A DNA stretch of 47,796 bases, from assembly GCA_035764725.1 (NCBI GenBank), contig DASTYT010000086.1, positions 1-47,796 of the forward strand, written 5' to 3'. The position numbers and the translations under genes are program-made. Shown here in pieces: positions 8,274 through 16,487 of the stretch (its first letter is position 1; the number at the start of each line of letters is the position of its first letter). The notes beneath the pieces were generated by a model. It searched no databases. It was not told the origin of the DNA and worked only from the letters and a program-made list of their open reading frames with translations. Origin of the DNA: Candidatus Methylomirabilota bacterium (GTDB taxonomy: Bacteria; Methylomirabilota; Methylomirabilia; Rokubacteriales; CSP1-6).

Positions 8274-9466
8274 CCGATCACCCCGCGGGCGCGCAGCCCC
8301 GCGATCGTGGCGATGCCGTAGCCCAGGATTTCCCCAAGGATAGTATCGGTGTCCTCGCCGAGCCGCGGCGCCCGGCGCGGCGCCCGCACCTCGCCTTCGG
8401 TGCGGAGAGGGCTTCGCACTTCCTTCAGCGTGCCGAACTCGGGGTGCTCGACCTCCACGATCATGTCGCGGGCCCGCACCTGCTCGTCCTCGAGGGCCTG
8501 CCGCACGTCGTTCACGGGCGCGCAGGGGACGCGCCCGCGGAGCCGCTCGAGCCAGTCCGCGGTGGTCCGTGTCTGAAAGCGCGCCCTCAGCAGGGGCAGC
8601 AGCGCCTCCCGATGCGCGTGGCGCTCGGGGAAGGTCCGGAACCGCGGATCCCCGGCCACCTCGGGCGCATCGAGGGCCTCCACGAGCTCTTGCCAGAACT
8701 TGTCCTTGTTGCAGAAGACGACGATCCAGCCGTCCTTGGTGGGGAAGTTCTGGGCGGGCACGAGCACCTGATGGGCGGAGTCCCGCGTGCGCTCCGGCGC
8801 CCAGTCACGATTGAGCGTCCAGATCGCGAAGTAGGACAGCATGCTCACCGCGGTGTCGAGGAGCGAGATGTCCACGTCGCGCCCCACCCCGGTGCGCTGC
8901 GCGTCGAAGAGTCCCACCATGAGCCCGATCATGGCGGCGTAGCCGCCGGCGAAGTCGATCACCGACACCCCGCACTTGCCCGGCGGCCCATCCGGCTCCC
9001 CGGTGACCGACATGTAGCCCGCGTAGCCCTGGATCAGATAGTCGTAGGCCGGCTCGGCGGCCCGCGGCCCGGTGGTGCCGAAGCCGGTGAGCGAGCAGCA
9101 GACGATCTTGGGGTTCACGCTCTTGAGGAACTCGTACGTGAGACCGAGCTTGCCGGGCAGATCGCCGCGCGCGTTGTTGAACACCGCGTCCGACACGCGC
9201 ACCAGGTCCTGCAGGACCGCCTGGCCATCCGGGTGCCGGAGGTTCAGGGTGACCGAGCGCTTGCCGCGGTTGAAGGACTGGAAGTACGGCGAGTCCGCCT
9301 CGCCCTCGAACGGCGGCACATAGCGGGACACATCGCCGCCCACGCCAGGGTCCTCGATCTTGATGACCTCGGCCCCGAGATCGGCCAGCACCTGGGTGCC
9401 GAACGGGCCCGCGCCGAACTGCGACACGGCCAGGATCCGCACTCCCTCGAGCGGCGCGCGCGGCAT
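8270..9466 (-). CDS. CaiB/BaiF family CoA-transferase
   Basis: This 398-residue protein is a class III CoA-transferase that moves CoA between carboxylic acids through an aspartyl-CoA thioester. The catalytic Asp171 sits in GVSVIDFAGGYAAM, matching Asp169 of formyl-CoA transferase. The N-terminal GVRILAVSQFGAGPFGTQVLADLGAEVIKIE segment (read in part: GAGPFGTQ, LGAEVIKIE) and DVDISLLDTA are typical. The length is standard. The gene lies one base after the MaoC stop and overlaps clpS by 4 bases, so it is in the acyl-CoA operon and probably activates the acid that the dehydrogenase and hydratase then process. The acid substrate is not determinable. Confidence 0.92.
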   Translation of the reverse strand: MPRAPLEGVRILAVSQFGAGPFGTQVLADLGAEVIKIEDPGVGGDVSRYVPPFEGEADSPYFQSFNRGKRSVTLNLRHPDGQAVLQDLVRVSDAVFNNARGDLPGKLGLTYEFLKSVNPKIVCCSLTGFGTTGPRAAEPAYDYLIQGYAGYMSVTGEPDGPPGKCGVSVIDFAGGYAAMIGLMVGLFDAQRTGVGRDVDISLLDTAVSMLSYFAIWTLNRDWAPERTRDSAHQVLVPAQNFPTKDGWIVVFCNKDKFWQELVEALDAPEVAGDPRFRTFPERHAHREALLPLLRARFQTRTTADWLERLRGRVPCAPVNDVRQALEDEQVRARDMIVEVEHPEFGTLKEVRSPLRTEGEVRAPRRAPRLGEDTDTILGEILGYGIATIAGLRARGVIG

Positions 9467-9467
9467 C

Positions 9468-9950
9468 TCAGTAGGGGAGCCGGCCTTCGCCGAGCGTCGC
9501 GTGGTTCTTTTTGGGCACGAGCACTTTCCGGGTGTACGAGCAGACGTGATCGCCCCTTTGATTGGCCGCCCACGTCTCGACGGTTACGACTCCGCGATCG
9601 CCCTGGCGCGACTCCTTGAGCTCCAGCACGCGCGAGTGAGCGTAGAGGGTGTCGCCGATGAACGTGGGCTTTTCGTGCTTGAGCGCGTTCACCTCGAGGT
9701 TCGCGATGGCGCGACCCGAGATGTCGGCCACCGTCATCCCGATCACCACGCTGTAGACGAGCGGCCCCAGGACCACGCGCTGCTTGTGCTGGGTGTAGGT
9801 CTCCGCGTAGTGCGCGTCCGAGTGCAGGGGGTGCTGGTTCATCGTGAGGAGCGCGAACCACGTGCAGTCGGCCTCGGTGATGGTGCGGCCCGGCCAGTGC
9901 CGGAACTCCTGACCGACCGAGAAATCCTCGAAGTAGCGGCCGTAGCTCAC
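9468..9950 (-). CDS. MaoC family (R)-specific enoyl-CoA hydratase-like protein
   Basis: This 160-residue single hotdog domain contains the hydratase motif with catalytic Asp/His in the region TITEADCTWFALLTMNQHPLHSD (the His pair near residues 40-43), followed by VLGPLVYSVVIGM. The family hydrates trans-enoyl-CoA or the related mesaconyl-type substrates. Its ATG (9950) overlaps the stop of the fused acyl-CoA dehydrogenase (ATGA) and its stop is one base before the CaiB gene, so the three are tightly coupled. The order dehydrogenase, hydratase, CoA-transferase suggests a short acyl-CoA catabolic module. Confidence 0.9.
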   Translation of the reverse strand: MSYGRYFEDFSVGQEFRHWPGRTITEADCTWFALLTMNQHPLHSDAHYAETYTQHKQRVVLGPLVYSVVIGMTVADISGRAIANLEVNALKHEKPTFIGDTLYAHSRVLELKESRQGDRGVVTVETWAANQRGDHVCSYTRKVLVPKKNHATLGEGRLPY

Positions 9951-12196
9951 GCGGGATGGCCTTCGAGCACGGCGCGCGCGATGGCCAGCCGCAGCCGGCC
10001 CACCGCCCCGTCGGTGGCGAGGAGCGCGGCCGCGTCGCGGTAGTACCGCTCCACCGGGAATTCCTTCGTATAGCCGTAGCCGCCGTGGGTGCGCATGGAT
10101 TCGAGCGCCGCGTGGTATGCGGTCTCCGCAGCCTCGAGCCGCGCCATGGCGACCGGGGCCGCGTCGCCGGGCCGCTGGCCCAGGCGCTCGGCGGCGTGAA
10201 GCAGGAGGAGCCGCGCGGCGGTCACGCGCGAGGCCATGTCGGCGAGCTTGAGCTGAATGGCCTGATGCTGGGCGATCGGCTTGCCGAAGGTGGTGCGCTG
10301 TTGCGCGTAGCGCAGCGCGGCCTCGAACGCCGCCCCGCCGAGGCCCACCGCCACCGCGGCCTCGCCCAGCCGGAGCAGGTTCTCCGCGCTGGCGGCGGCC
10401 TCGCCGGCCTCCGCATCGTCCTTGCCCAGCCGCGCCTCGTGCGGCAGCCGGAGGTGCGCCAGCGCGAGATCGGCCGCGCCAAGCCCGTGGAACCCCAGCG
10501 TCGCGGGCACGGTACCCACCTCGAGTCCGGTGGTCCCGGCGTCCGCGAGGAAGGCGGTGCGATGGCCCTCGAGATCACCGATCAGCACGAACACGGCGGC
10601 GTGCGCTGCGCCCGAGGTGTGCGGCGCCGTGCCCACGAGTCCCCAGCCTCCGCCCGCCCGGCGTACCGGCGCCGGCGCACCGAGGGCCACGCAGCCCAGC
10701 CGCTCCGCGCGTGTCATGGCCGGCAACAGCCGATCCCGGGCCGCCGGCGTGCCATGCAGGGCGATGGTCTGGGCGGCGGCCAGATGCGTGGCGAGGAGCG
10801 CGCCCAGCATTCCCCAGCCGCGCGCGACTTCCTCCACCATCATGGCGGCGGTGCCCGTGTCGAGGCCGAGTCCGCCGTACTCCGGCGGCACGAGCGCGCC
10901 CCAGACCCCGAGCTCGGCCAGGCGCGCGACCAGCTCCGCGGGGAAGCGCCCGGTGGCATCCTGGTCCTGGGCCGCCGGCGCCACGTCCTTCTGGACGAAC
11001 TGCCGCACCGCGAGCACCAGCTCGCGGCGCTCGCCCGACCCGAGGTCGCCGTCGGCGAGGGCGAGCGCGCCGAGCCGCTCGCCGTGCCGCTCCACGAGCT
11101 GACGGGCGATGAGGAGCCGCTGAATCTCGTTGGCGCCCTCTCCGATGATCATGAGCGGTGAGTCGCGGTAGAGCCGCTCGATCGGCGAATCGGCGACCTG
11201 GCCGTGCCGGCCGGACAGGCGGACCACCTCCGCGGCCGCGTCCTGCGCCGACTCCGACGCGTAGAGCTTCGCGATGCCGGCTTCCAGGTCGCAGCGCTCC
11301 GCGCGGTCCTTCATGGCCGCGGCCCAGCCGGTGAGGAGGCGTGAGGCCTCCACCCGCGTGGCGATGCCGGCGAGCGCGGTCAGGGCGGCCTCGGCGGCGC
11401 TTTCTCGGATGGCGCTGGCTGCTTGTTCGAGGGCGGCCTGGGCCACGCCGACCGCGCGCGCCGCGATGTTGATGCGCCCGGTCTCCAGCCCGGACATCAC
11501 GTGGCGGAAGCCGCGGCCCTCGACGCCCCCCACGAGGTTCGCGGCGGGAACCGGAAAGCTGTCGAAGACGAGCTCCGCGGTGTCCACGCCCTTGTAGCCG
11601 AGCTTGGCGATGGACTTGACCACCTCGAGGCCAGGCTCGCCCTTCTCCACGATGAAGCACGACATCCCGCGATGGGGTGGGTCGGCGGTAGGATCGGTGC
11701 GGGCGAGTAGCGCGAACGTGTTGCCCTCGCGGCCGTTGGTCACGAACATCTTCGAGCCCGAGATGAGGTAGCGGTCGCCCTGCCTCCGCGCCACCGTCTG
11801 GATGGCCTGCACGTCGGAGCCGGCGTGCGGTTCGGTGAGGCAGAGCCCACCGCGCGCGTCGCCCGCGGCGAAGCGCGGCAGCAGCCGCCGGCGCTGCTCG
11901 TCGGTGCCGTGATGCAGCACGATGAGCGCGGCCATGGTGTGGCTGTTGATGACCCCGGCCAGCGACATCCAGCCGCGACAGATCTCCTCGATCACGCGGG
12001 CGTACACGCTCACGCTCAGACCGAGGCCGCCGTGCTCCGCCGGCACGAGGGCGCCGAAGAGGCCGAGCTCGCGCATGCGCGCCACCAGCTCGTTGGGATA
12101 CTCGTCGGCGTGCTCGAGGGCCAGGGCGACCGGGATCACCTCGGTGTCGACGAATCGGCGAACGATTGCGAGCAGGGGATGCGGAGCGTCGCTCAA
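9947..12196 (-). CDS. Fused tandem acyl-CoA dehydrogenase (two ACAD domains in one chain)
   Basis: The 749-residue product is two acyl-CoA dehydrogenase units head to tail, about 1-375 and 390-749. Unit 1 keeps the FAD/substrate motif TEPHAGSD (121-128), FVTNG and the catalytic Glu353 in IGEGANEIQR, but it lacks the RxxFGxPI stretch. Unit 2 keeps RTTFGKPIAQHQ (634-645), but the TEPxAGSD region is degenerate (about 503-530) and the catalytic Glu is Asp729 (ATDGAVG). One composite FAD site per chain is therefore likely. The start TTG 12196 has GAGG six bases upstream and begins near the domain; ATG 12262 would add 22 unrelated residues. It heads the ACAD-MaoC-CaiB-ClpS operon. Confidence 0.87.
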   Translation of the reverse strand: MSDAPHPLLAIVRRFVDTEVIPVALALEHADEYPNELVARMRELGLFGALVPAEHGGLGLSVSVYARVIEEICRGWMSLAGVINSHTMAALIVLHHGTDEQRRRLLPRFAAGDARGGLCLTEPHAGSDVQAIQTVARRQGDRYLISGSKMFVTNGREGNTFALLARTDPTADPPHRGMSCFIVEKGEPGLEVVKSIAKLGYKGVDTAELVFDSFPVPAANLVGGVEGRGFRHVMSGLETGRINIAARAVGVAQAALEQAASAIRESAAEAALTALAGIATRVEASRLLTGWAAAMKDRAERCDLEAGIAKLYASESAQDAAAEVVRLSGRHGQVADSPIERLYRDSPLMIIGEGANEIQRLLIARQLVERHGERLGALALADGDLGSGERRELVLAVRQFVQKDVAPAAQDQDATGRFPAELVARLAELGVWGALVPPEYGGLGLDTGTAAMMVEEVARGWGMLGALLATHLAAAQTIALHGTPAARDRLLPAMTRAERLGCVALGAPAPVRRAGGGWGLVGTAPHTSGAAHAAVFVLIGDLEGHRTAFLADAGTTGLEVGTVPATLGFHGLGAADLALAHLRLPHEARLGKDDAEAGEAAASAENLLRLGEAAVAVGLGGAAFEAALRYAQQRTTFGKPIAQHQAIQLKLADMASRVTAARLLLLHAAERLGQRPGDAAPVAMARLEAAETAYHAALESMRTHGGYGYTKEFPVERYYRDAAALLATDGAVGRLRLAIARAVLEGHPA

Positions 12197-12256
12197 GCGG
12201 GAACCTCGTGGCGTGCCTGACGGCCGAGTTGGAGCCGAGCCTACCAGACGCCTTGT

Positions 12257-12262
12257 TATCAT
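12257..12262 (+). promoter_or_regulatory. -10 box of the phosphodiesterase operon
   Basis: TATCAT lies nine bases before ATG 12272. The AAGGAG that follows directly abuts the ATG with no spacer, too close for a normal Shine-Dalgarno, so the transcript would have an extremely short leader. The box overlaps the alternative ATG (12262) of the divergent dehydrogenase. Confidence 0.4.
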
Positions 12263-12271
12263 GGCAAGGAG

Positions 12272-13936
12272 ATGCCCCTGGACGGCCTCGTCCTCCGGCT
12301 TCAGCTCGCGGTCGATGCGGTCGCCTGCTGGGCGCGGCTTCAGCCCATGCCGCCGCCACGCCTGCGCCGCTTCCTCATCATCCAGATCGACGGGCTCTCG
12401 CGCGCCGTGCTCGAGCACGCGCTCGCCGCGCGCAAGGCGCCCACCCTGGCGCGCCTGCTCGCCTCGGGGTGGTTGACCAAGCGACCCATGTCGGTGGGCC
12501 TTCCCAGCTCGACGCCCGCCTTCCAGATGGCGGTGATGTACGGGGTGCACCCGGACATCCCGGGCTTCCACTACTACGACAAGCGCGCGGGCGAGGACCG
12601 CTACTTCCCGCGCCCCGGCGTGGCCGCGCTCGTGGAGGACCAGCACGCGCGCGGTCGGCGCGGCATCATGCGCGGCGGCGCCACCTACGGCTGCGTCTTT
12701 GCTGGCGAGGCGACCGATCATCTGTGGACGCTGTCCGGGCTGCTCAAGCCCACGCGCGCGGGCTGGGCCATCCTCCGGGCGCCGCTGTCCGCGGTGCTGC
12801 TGGCCTGGGTGATCGTCAAGTGCACCGCGCTCACGCTTCTCGAGATCGCGCGGGCCCTCGGGCGCTTCCTCACCGGCACCGCGCCCCCCGAGCCGGGCGC
12901 GCGCTGGCTCCTCTTCAAGATCGGCTCGTCCATCTGGGGCCGGCAGTTCCTGACCCTCGCCACGTCGGTCGCGCTCTACCGTGGGGTGCCCGCGATCTAC
13001 GTGAACTTCATGGAGTACGACGTGTTCGCCCACGGCTTCGGCCCGGCGAGCCGCCGCGCCCTGCGCGCGCTCCGCCGCGTGGACGCCTCCATCGGTCAGC
13101 TCGTGCGGATCGTGCGCCGCCTGCCGGAGCCGTACCCGGATCTCTACATCCTCTCGGATCACGGTCAGATCCTCACCCGGCTCTTCACCGATGTCAGCGG
13201 CGGTCACAGCATCGAGCACGTGGTGCGCGCGGCGCTCCGGGGCGAGTCGATCGCCACCACCGAGGGGGCGCGCGCGAGGCGGCGCGCCCCTCCGGAGAGC
13301 GGCTGGCGCCGCCAGTGGGCGGGCGTGCGCGCGCTGGTCCGGGCGCGGACGCTGCACCGTTTCGTCAACTACCTCGAGCAGGACTTCACGCGCTGGATCT
13401 GGCCCGGGGACCCCGCCGCCGGCGAGGCGACGTCGGAGGAATCGATCCGGGTCGTGCCGGCGGGGCCGAACGCATTCGTCTATTTCACGGATCGCCCGGA
13501 GCCGGTGCTCGACGAGGAGCTGGAAGCGCGCCACCCAGGGGTGGCCGGCATGCTGTCCAGCCATCCCGGCATCGGTCTCGTGCTCCTTCGTTCGCGTCTA
13601 GGGGCGGTGTGCTGGTATCGTGGAACTCGGTACGCGCTCGATCCGGGGCCGGCAAACGGCCTCTTCGAAGGACGGGCCGACCGGGAGGTTGTCTTGCAAG
13701 GACTGAGAGAGCTGATGGCGATGCCGAGCGCGGGGGACCTCGTGCTCTACGGAATCGACGCGGCGGCCGGGCACGTGTCGTTCAATCCCGAGCTCGGCGC
13801 CCACGCCGGCCCGTCGGAGGAGGAGCTCCACACCTTTCTCCTTCACCCCCGCGATGTGACGCTTCCGAAGGAGCCGCTCACCCATCCCGTGCAGCTCTAC
13901 CCGCACTTCACCGCCTACGCGGACGGTGCGGCATGA
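12272..13936 (+). CDS. Alkaline phosphatase-superfamily phosphodiesterase, membrane-associated
   Basis: The 554-residue protein has the metal-binding layout of the type I phosphodiesterase/nucleotide pyrophosphatase branch: IQIDGLSR (Asp near 37), nucleophile region GLPSSTPAFQ (about 77-86), EYDVFAHGFGP (Asp/His near 250-255) and LSDHGQ (about 293-298), with GGHSIEH following. A hydrophobic stretch LSAVLLAWVIVKCTALTLL (about 171-189) interrupts the core and should anchor it in the membrane. The substrate is unknown. ATG 12272 is used; ATG 12347 (MPPPRLRRFLIIQIDG) is a reasonable alternative since the first 25 residues look unlike the family. It is coupled (ATGA) to an EEP-domain gene. Confidence 0.85.
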   Translation: MPLDGLVLRLQLAVDAVACWARLQPMPPPRLRRFLIIQIDGLSRAVLEHALAARKAPTLARLLASGWLTKRPMSVGLPSSTPAFQMAVMYGVHPDIPGFHYYDKRAGEDRYFPRPGVAALVEDQHARGRRGIMRGGATYGCVFAGEATDHLWTLSGLLKPTRAGWAILRAPLSAVLLAWVIVKCTALTLLEIARALGRFLTGTAPPEPGARWLLFKIGSSIWGRQFLTLATSVALYRGVPAIYVNFMEYDVFAHGFGPASRRALRALRRVDASIGQLVRIVRRLPEPYPDLYILSDHGQILTRLFTDVSGGHSIEHVVRAALRGESIATTEGARARRRAPPESGWRRQWAGVRALVRARTLHRFVNYLEQDFTRWIWPGDPAAGEATSEESIRVVPAGPNAFVYFTDRPEPVLDEELEARHPGVAGMLSSHPGIGLVLLRSRLGAVCWYRGTRYALDPGPANGLFEGRADREVVLQGLRELMAMPSAGDLVLYGIDAAAGHVSFNPELGAHAGPSEEELHTFLLHPRDVTLPKEPLTHPVQLYPHFTAYADGAA

Positions 13937-14661
13937 GCCACGGGCATCAGTCGGTCATCACCGTCGCCTCGTACAACATCCACAAGTGCCAGGGCCTGGA
14001 CGGCCGCGTGGATCTCGGGCGCATCGCGGGCGTGGTCCAAGAGCTCGAGGCCGATCTCGTCGGGATCCAGGAGATCTTCCGGCCGCAGGCCGAGGCCCTG
14101 GCGCGGCGCCTCGGCATGGACATGCACATGGGCGTGACGCTCGAGCGCGCCGAGGGCCCGTATGGCAACGTCGTGCTCACGCGCTTCCCCGCCCACGTGG
14201 CGCGGCCCTTCGATCTCACGCGCTACGAGCGCGAGCCGCGCGGCGGCCTGCGCGTGGACGTGGAGCTGCCCGATCATTTGCTCCACATCTTCAACGTGCA
14301 CTTCGGCCTGCGGGTGCGCGAGCGCGCGGCCCAGGTGGAGATGCTGGTGCGCGAGCACGTCCTCCTGGAGGCGTTGAAGGGATCGCGAGTCGTCGTGGGC
14401 GATCTCAACGAGTGGTTCCCCGGGGCGGTGGGACGGACGCTCCGCCGGGAGCTCGCGGGCCCGCGAATCCGCCGCACCCATCCCGCGCCGCTGCCGCTGT
14501 TCCCGCTGGATCGCATCTACTGGGATCGGTCGCTTCACGGCGAGGGCTTCCGCGTGCATCGGAGCCGCCTCGCCCGCGTGGCGTCCGACCATCTCCCCGT
14601 GGTCGCGCGCCTGCGTTTGCCGTCCGTCCCTCACACGGAGCGGGCGGCGCTTCTGGCCTGA
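13933..14661 (+). CDS. Endonuclease/exonuclease/phosphatase (EEP) family protein
   Basis: This 242-residue EEP-fold metalloenzyme carries the family residues: SYNIHKCQGLDGR (Asn near 16), IQEIF (metal-binding Glu near 43), NVHFGLR, GDLNEW (Asp/Asn about 157-160) and the C-terminal SDHLPV (Asp-His about 219). There is no signal peptide. Enzymes of this group cleave phosphodiesters in nucleic acids or lipids. ATG 13933 overlaps the TGA of the upstream phosphodiesterase (ATGA), so the two are translated together; in other bacteria EEP proteins of this type often accompany phospholipid-metabolism genes, but nothing here proves a lipid role. It ends ten bases before the convergent M20 gene. Confidence 0.88.
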   Translation: MSHGHQSVITVASYNIHKCQGLDGRVDLGRIAGVVQELEADLVGIQEIFRPQAEALARRLGMDMHMGVTLERAEGPYGNVVLTRFPAHVARPFDLTRYEREPRGGLRVDVELPDHLLHIFNVHFGLRVRERAAQVEMLVREHVLLEALKGSRVVVGDLNEWFPGAVGRTLRRELAGPRIRRTHPAPLPLFPLDRIYWDRSLHGEGFRVHRSRLARVASDHLPVVARLRLPSVPHTERAALLA

Positions 14662-14671
14662 GGAGAGAGGC

Positions 14672-15898
14672 CTAGGCGAGCGCCCCCGCCAGCTCGGCGG
14701 CGGCGAGCAGCAGGGTGTTGGCCCCGTGCTCGATGTCATCGAGCCCGGTGAACTCCTCCTCGCAGTGACTGCGTCCCGCGCGGGAGGGAACGAAGATCAT
14801 CCCGGTGGGACAGATCGCCGCCATGTATTGCGCGTCGTGCCCCGCGCCGGACAGGATCCGCCGGTGGCCGCAGGGGAGCGCCCGGGCGGCGCGCTCGACC
14901 GTGCTCACCACGGCGGGGTCGAAGTCGGTGCGCGGCACCCGCCAGTAGTGCTCGAGGGTGTAGGTCACGTCTTCGCGCCGCGCCGCGTCCTTCACCACGC
15001 GGTCGACCATGCCCAGCGCACGGGTGAGGTCCGCCTCGTCGGGGCCGCGGAGGTCGATGGACAGGCTCACGCGACCGGGAATCGCGTTGGGGATGTTCGG
15101 GCTCACGTCGAGGCGGCCCACCGTGGAGACGAGGTCGCCCCCCACCCGCCGCGGGATCTCGCGGATGCCCCGCACCACCTCGGCGGCGGCCACCAACGCG
15201 TCGTGGCGGATGCGCATGGGCGTGGGGCCGGCGTGGTCCTGCACCCCGACCAGGGTGAGCCGTGACCACGCAATGGCGACGATGCCCTCCACCACGCCCA
15301 CCGGCAGGCCCTCCTCCTCGAGGATGGGGCCCTGCTCGATGTGGAGCTCGAGATAGGCCCGCAGCGGGCGGGGAATGCAGGGCTCGGGGCCGAGGTAGCC
15401 GATGCGCTCGAGCTCGTCGCCCAGGCGCTTGCCGTCGCGGTCGCGCGTGTTGTAGGCGTCCTCCAGGGGAATCTTGCCGGCCATCACGCCGGAGCCGATC
15501 ATCGCGGGCTGGAAGCGCGCGCCTTCCTCGTTGGTGAAGATCACCATGCCGACGGGATGGCGCGTGCGCGCGCGCCGGTCGTCCAGCGAGCGGAGCACCT
15601 CGAGCGCGCAGAGCACGCCGAGCTGGCCGTCGTACTTGCCGCCGGTGGGCACCGAATCGGCGTGCGAGCCCATGAGCACGGGGGCCAGCGTCTCCATGCC
15701 GCCGCGGATCCCGAAGATGTTGCCCATCTGGTCCACGCTGACGGCGAGGCCGGCCTCCTTCATCCAGCGGACCAGGAGATCGCGCCCGAGGCGGTCCTCG
15801 TCGGTCAGGGCGAGGCGGGTGAGACCGCCGCGGGGCGTTTCGCCGATGCGGCCTAGGACGTCCATGCTCGCGGCCAGCCGCGCGCGGTCGATCCTCAT
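14672..15898 (-). CDS. M20-family Zn-dependent hydrolase (N-carbamoyl-L-amino-acid / allantoate amidohydrolase type)
   Basis: The 408-residue protein has the di-zinc ligands of the amidase/hydantoinase/carbamoylase group: His79 in MGSHADSVPTGG, Asp90 in KYDGQLGV, the Glu pair in TNEEGARF (about 122-129), ELHIEQGPILEEEG (His near 190) and GRSHCEEEF near the end. GAGHDAQYMA matches the dimerisation/substrate loop. It would cleave an N-carbamoyl or ureido C-N bond; the true substrate is unclear. ATG 15898 overlaps the TGA of the upstream truncated ATP-grasp gene (ATGA). It is cytoplasmic, of typical length and apparently intact. Confidence 0.9.
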   Translation of the reverse strand: MRIDRARLAASMDVLGRIGETPRGGLTRLALTDEDRLGRDLLVRWMKEAGLAVSVDQMGNIFGIRGGMETLAPVLMGSHADSVPTGGKYDGQLGVLCALEVLRSLDDRRARTRHPVGMVIFTNEEGARFQPAMIGSGVMAGKIPLEDAYNTRDRDGKRLGDELERIGYLGPEPCIPRPLRAYLELHIEQGPILEEEGLPVGVVEGIVAIAWSRLTLVGVQDHAGPTPMRIRHDALVAAAEVVRGIREIPRRVGGDLVSTVGRLDVSPNIPNAIPGRVSLSIDLRGPDEADLTRALGMVDRVVKDAARREDVTYTLEHYWRVPRTDFDPAVVSTVERAARALPCGHRRILSGAGHDAQYMAAICPTGMIFVPSRAGRSHCEEEFTGLDDIEHGANTLLLAAAELAGALA

Positions 15899-16455
15899 GC
15901 GGGCTCTCCTCGCTGCTGCTGTTGCTGCTGCTGGACGATCGCGTCGTCGGCCACCGCATGGCTCCAGCCGCGCGCGCGGGCCGGGATCTCCTGGAACACG
16001 GGCAGGTCGATCGCCTCGATGACGTGGGTGAAGATCTTTCGCGGCGGGATCACCCCGCGCAGCTCCCGCTTGTACTCGCGCCGCGAGAACGCCAGCTCGG
16101 CCGGGATCACCTTGTCGCGCAGGCACTTCTGCTCCTGGTAGAGGTCCAGGAGGAAGAGATTGAGGGCGGTGATGCGCTGAACGAGCCCGTCCTGGAGGAG
16201 CTTCCACTCTCCGGCGGGAATGATGCGGGGCACGAAGTCGAAGGGGAAGATGCGCTCGAGGCCGTCCTTCTCCCCATAGACAGTGAACGTGATGCTCTGG
16301 TTCATGAGGGCGAGGCGCTGTAGGCGCTCGCGGCGCGCCACGTCGTCGAGGGTGAACGATTCGAGGATGGAGATGAGCGCGGCGTAGTGCAACCGGGGCG
16401 CGCTCGGGCGCCCGAACACCTCGTCGAAGCCCGCCTTGGAGGCAATCCACTTCAT
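15895..16455 (-). CDS. Truncated circularly permuted type-2 ATP-grasp protein with poly-Gln tail
   Basis: This 186-residue protein matches only the N-terminal part of the circularly permuted ATP-grasp family (usual length about 470-500). Recognised segments are DEVFGRPSAPRLHY, LMNQSITFTVYGEKDG, RIFPFDFVPRIIPAGEW, QRITALNLFLLDLYQEQK and VIPAELAF. After THVIEAIDL the family sequence is lost, and the protein ends in seven glutamines (codons 15913-15933) and RGEPA. The ATP-binding core that should follow is missing, so activity as a ligase is unlikely. It could be a decayed remnant or a short stand-alone variant. It still has a clean start and is coupled (ATGA) to the M20 hydrolase, so it is probably translated. 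Confidence 0.78.
   Translation of the reverse strand: MKWIASKAGFDEVFGRPSAPRLHYAALISILESFTLDDVARRERLQRLALMNQSITFTVYGEKDGLERIFPFDFVPRIIPAGEWKLLQDGLVQRITALNLFLLDLYQEQKCLRDKVIPAELAFSRREYKRELRGVIPPRKIFTHVIEAIDLPVFQEIPARARGWSHAVADDAIVQQQQQQQRGEPA
15913..15933 (-). repeat. CAG/CAA trinucleotide run encoding seven glutamines
   Basis: Seven codons (three CAG, one CAA, three CAG on the minus strand) form a microsatellite at the 3' end of the truncated ATP-grasp gene. Such runs can expand or contract by slippage; it marks the place where homology to the family ends. Confidence 0.85.
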
Positions 16456-16472
16456 CGCGAGTCCTGAGATGG

Positions 16473-16478
16473 TATGCT
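16473..16478 (+). promoter_or_regulatory. -10 box of the Nudix gene
   Basis: TATGCT sits nine bases before ATG 16488, with no convincing Shine-Dalgarno in between. The transcript would start at or within a few bases of the start codon. Confidence 0.4.
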
Positions 16479-16487
16479 GGCGGCTGG

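Noticed and set aside
12197..13564. N-terminal extension of the fused acyl-CoA dehydrogenase to 13564
   Set aside because: The extension is antisense to the phosphodiesterase gene and is low in complexity; the ACAD fold starts at about 12190.
15895..15897. Second possible selenocysteine UGA at the end of the truncated ATP-grasp gene
   Set aside because: There is no Cys/Sec motif around it, no hairpin of the right type, and the codon overlaps the ATG of the next gene.
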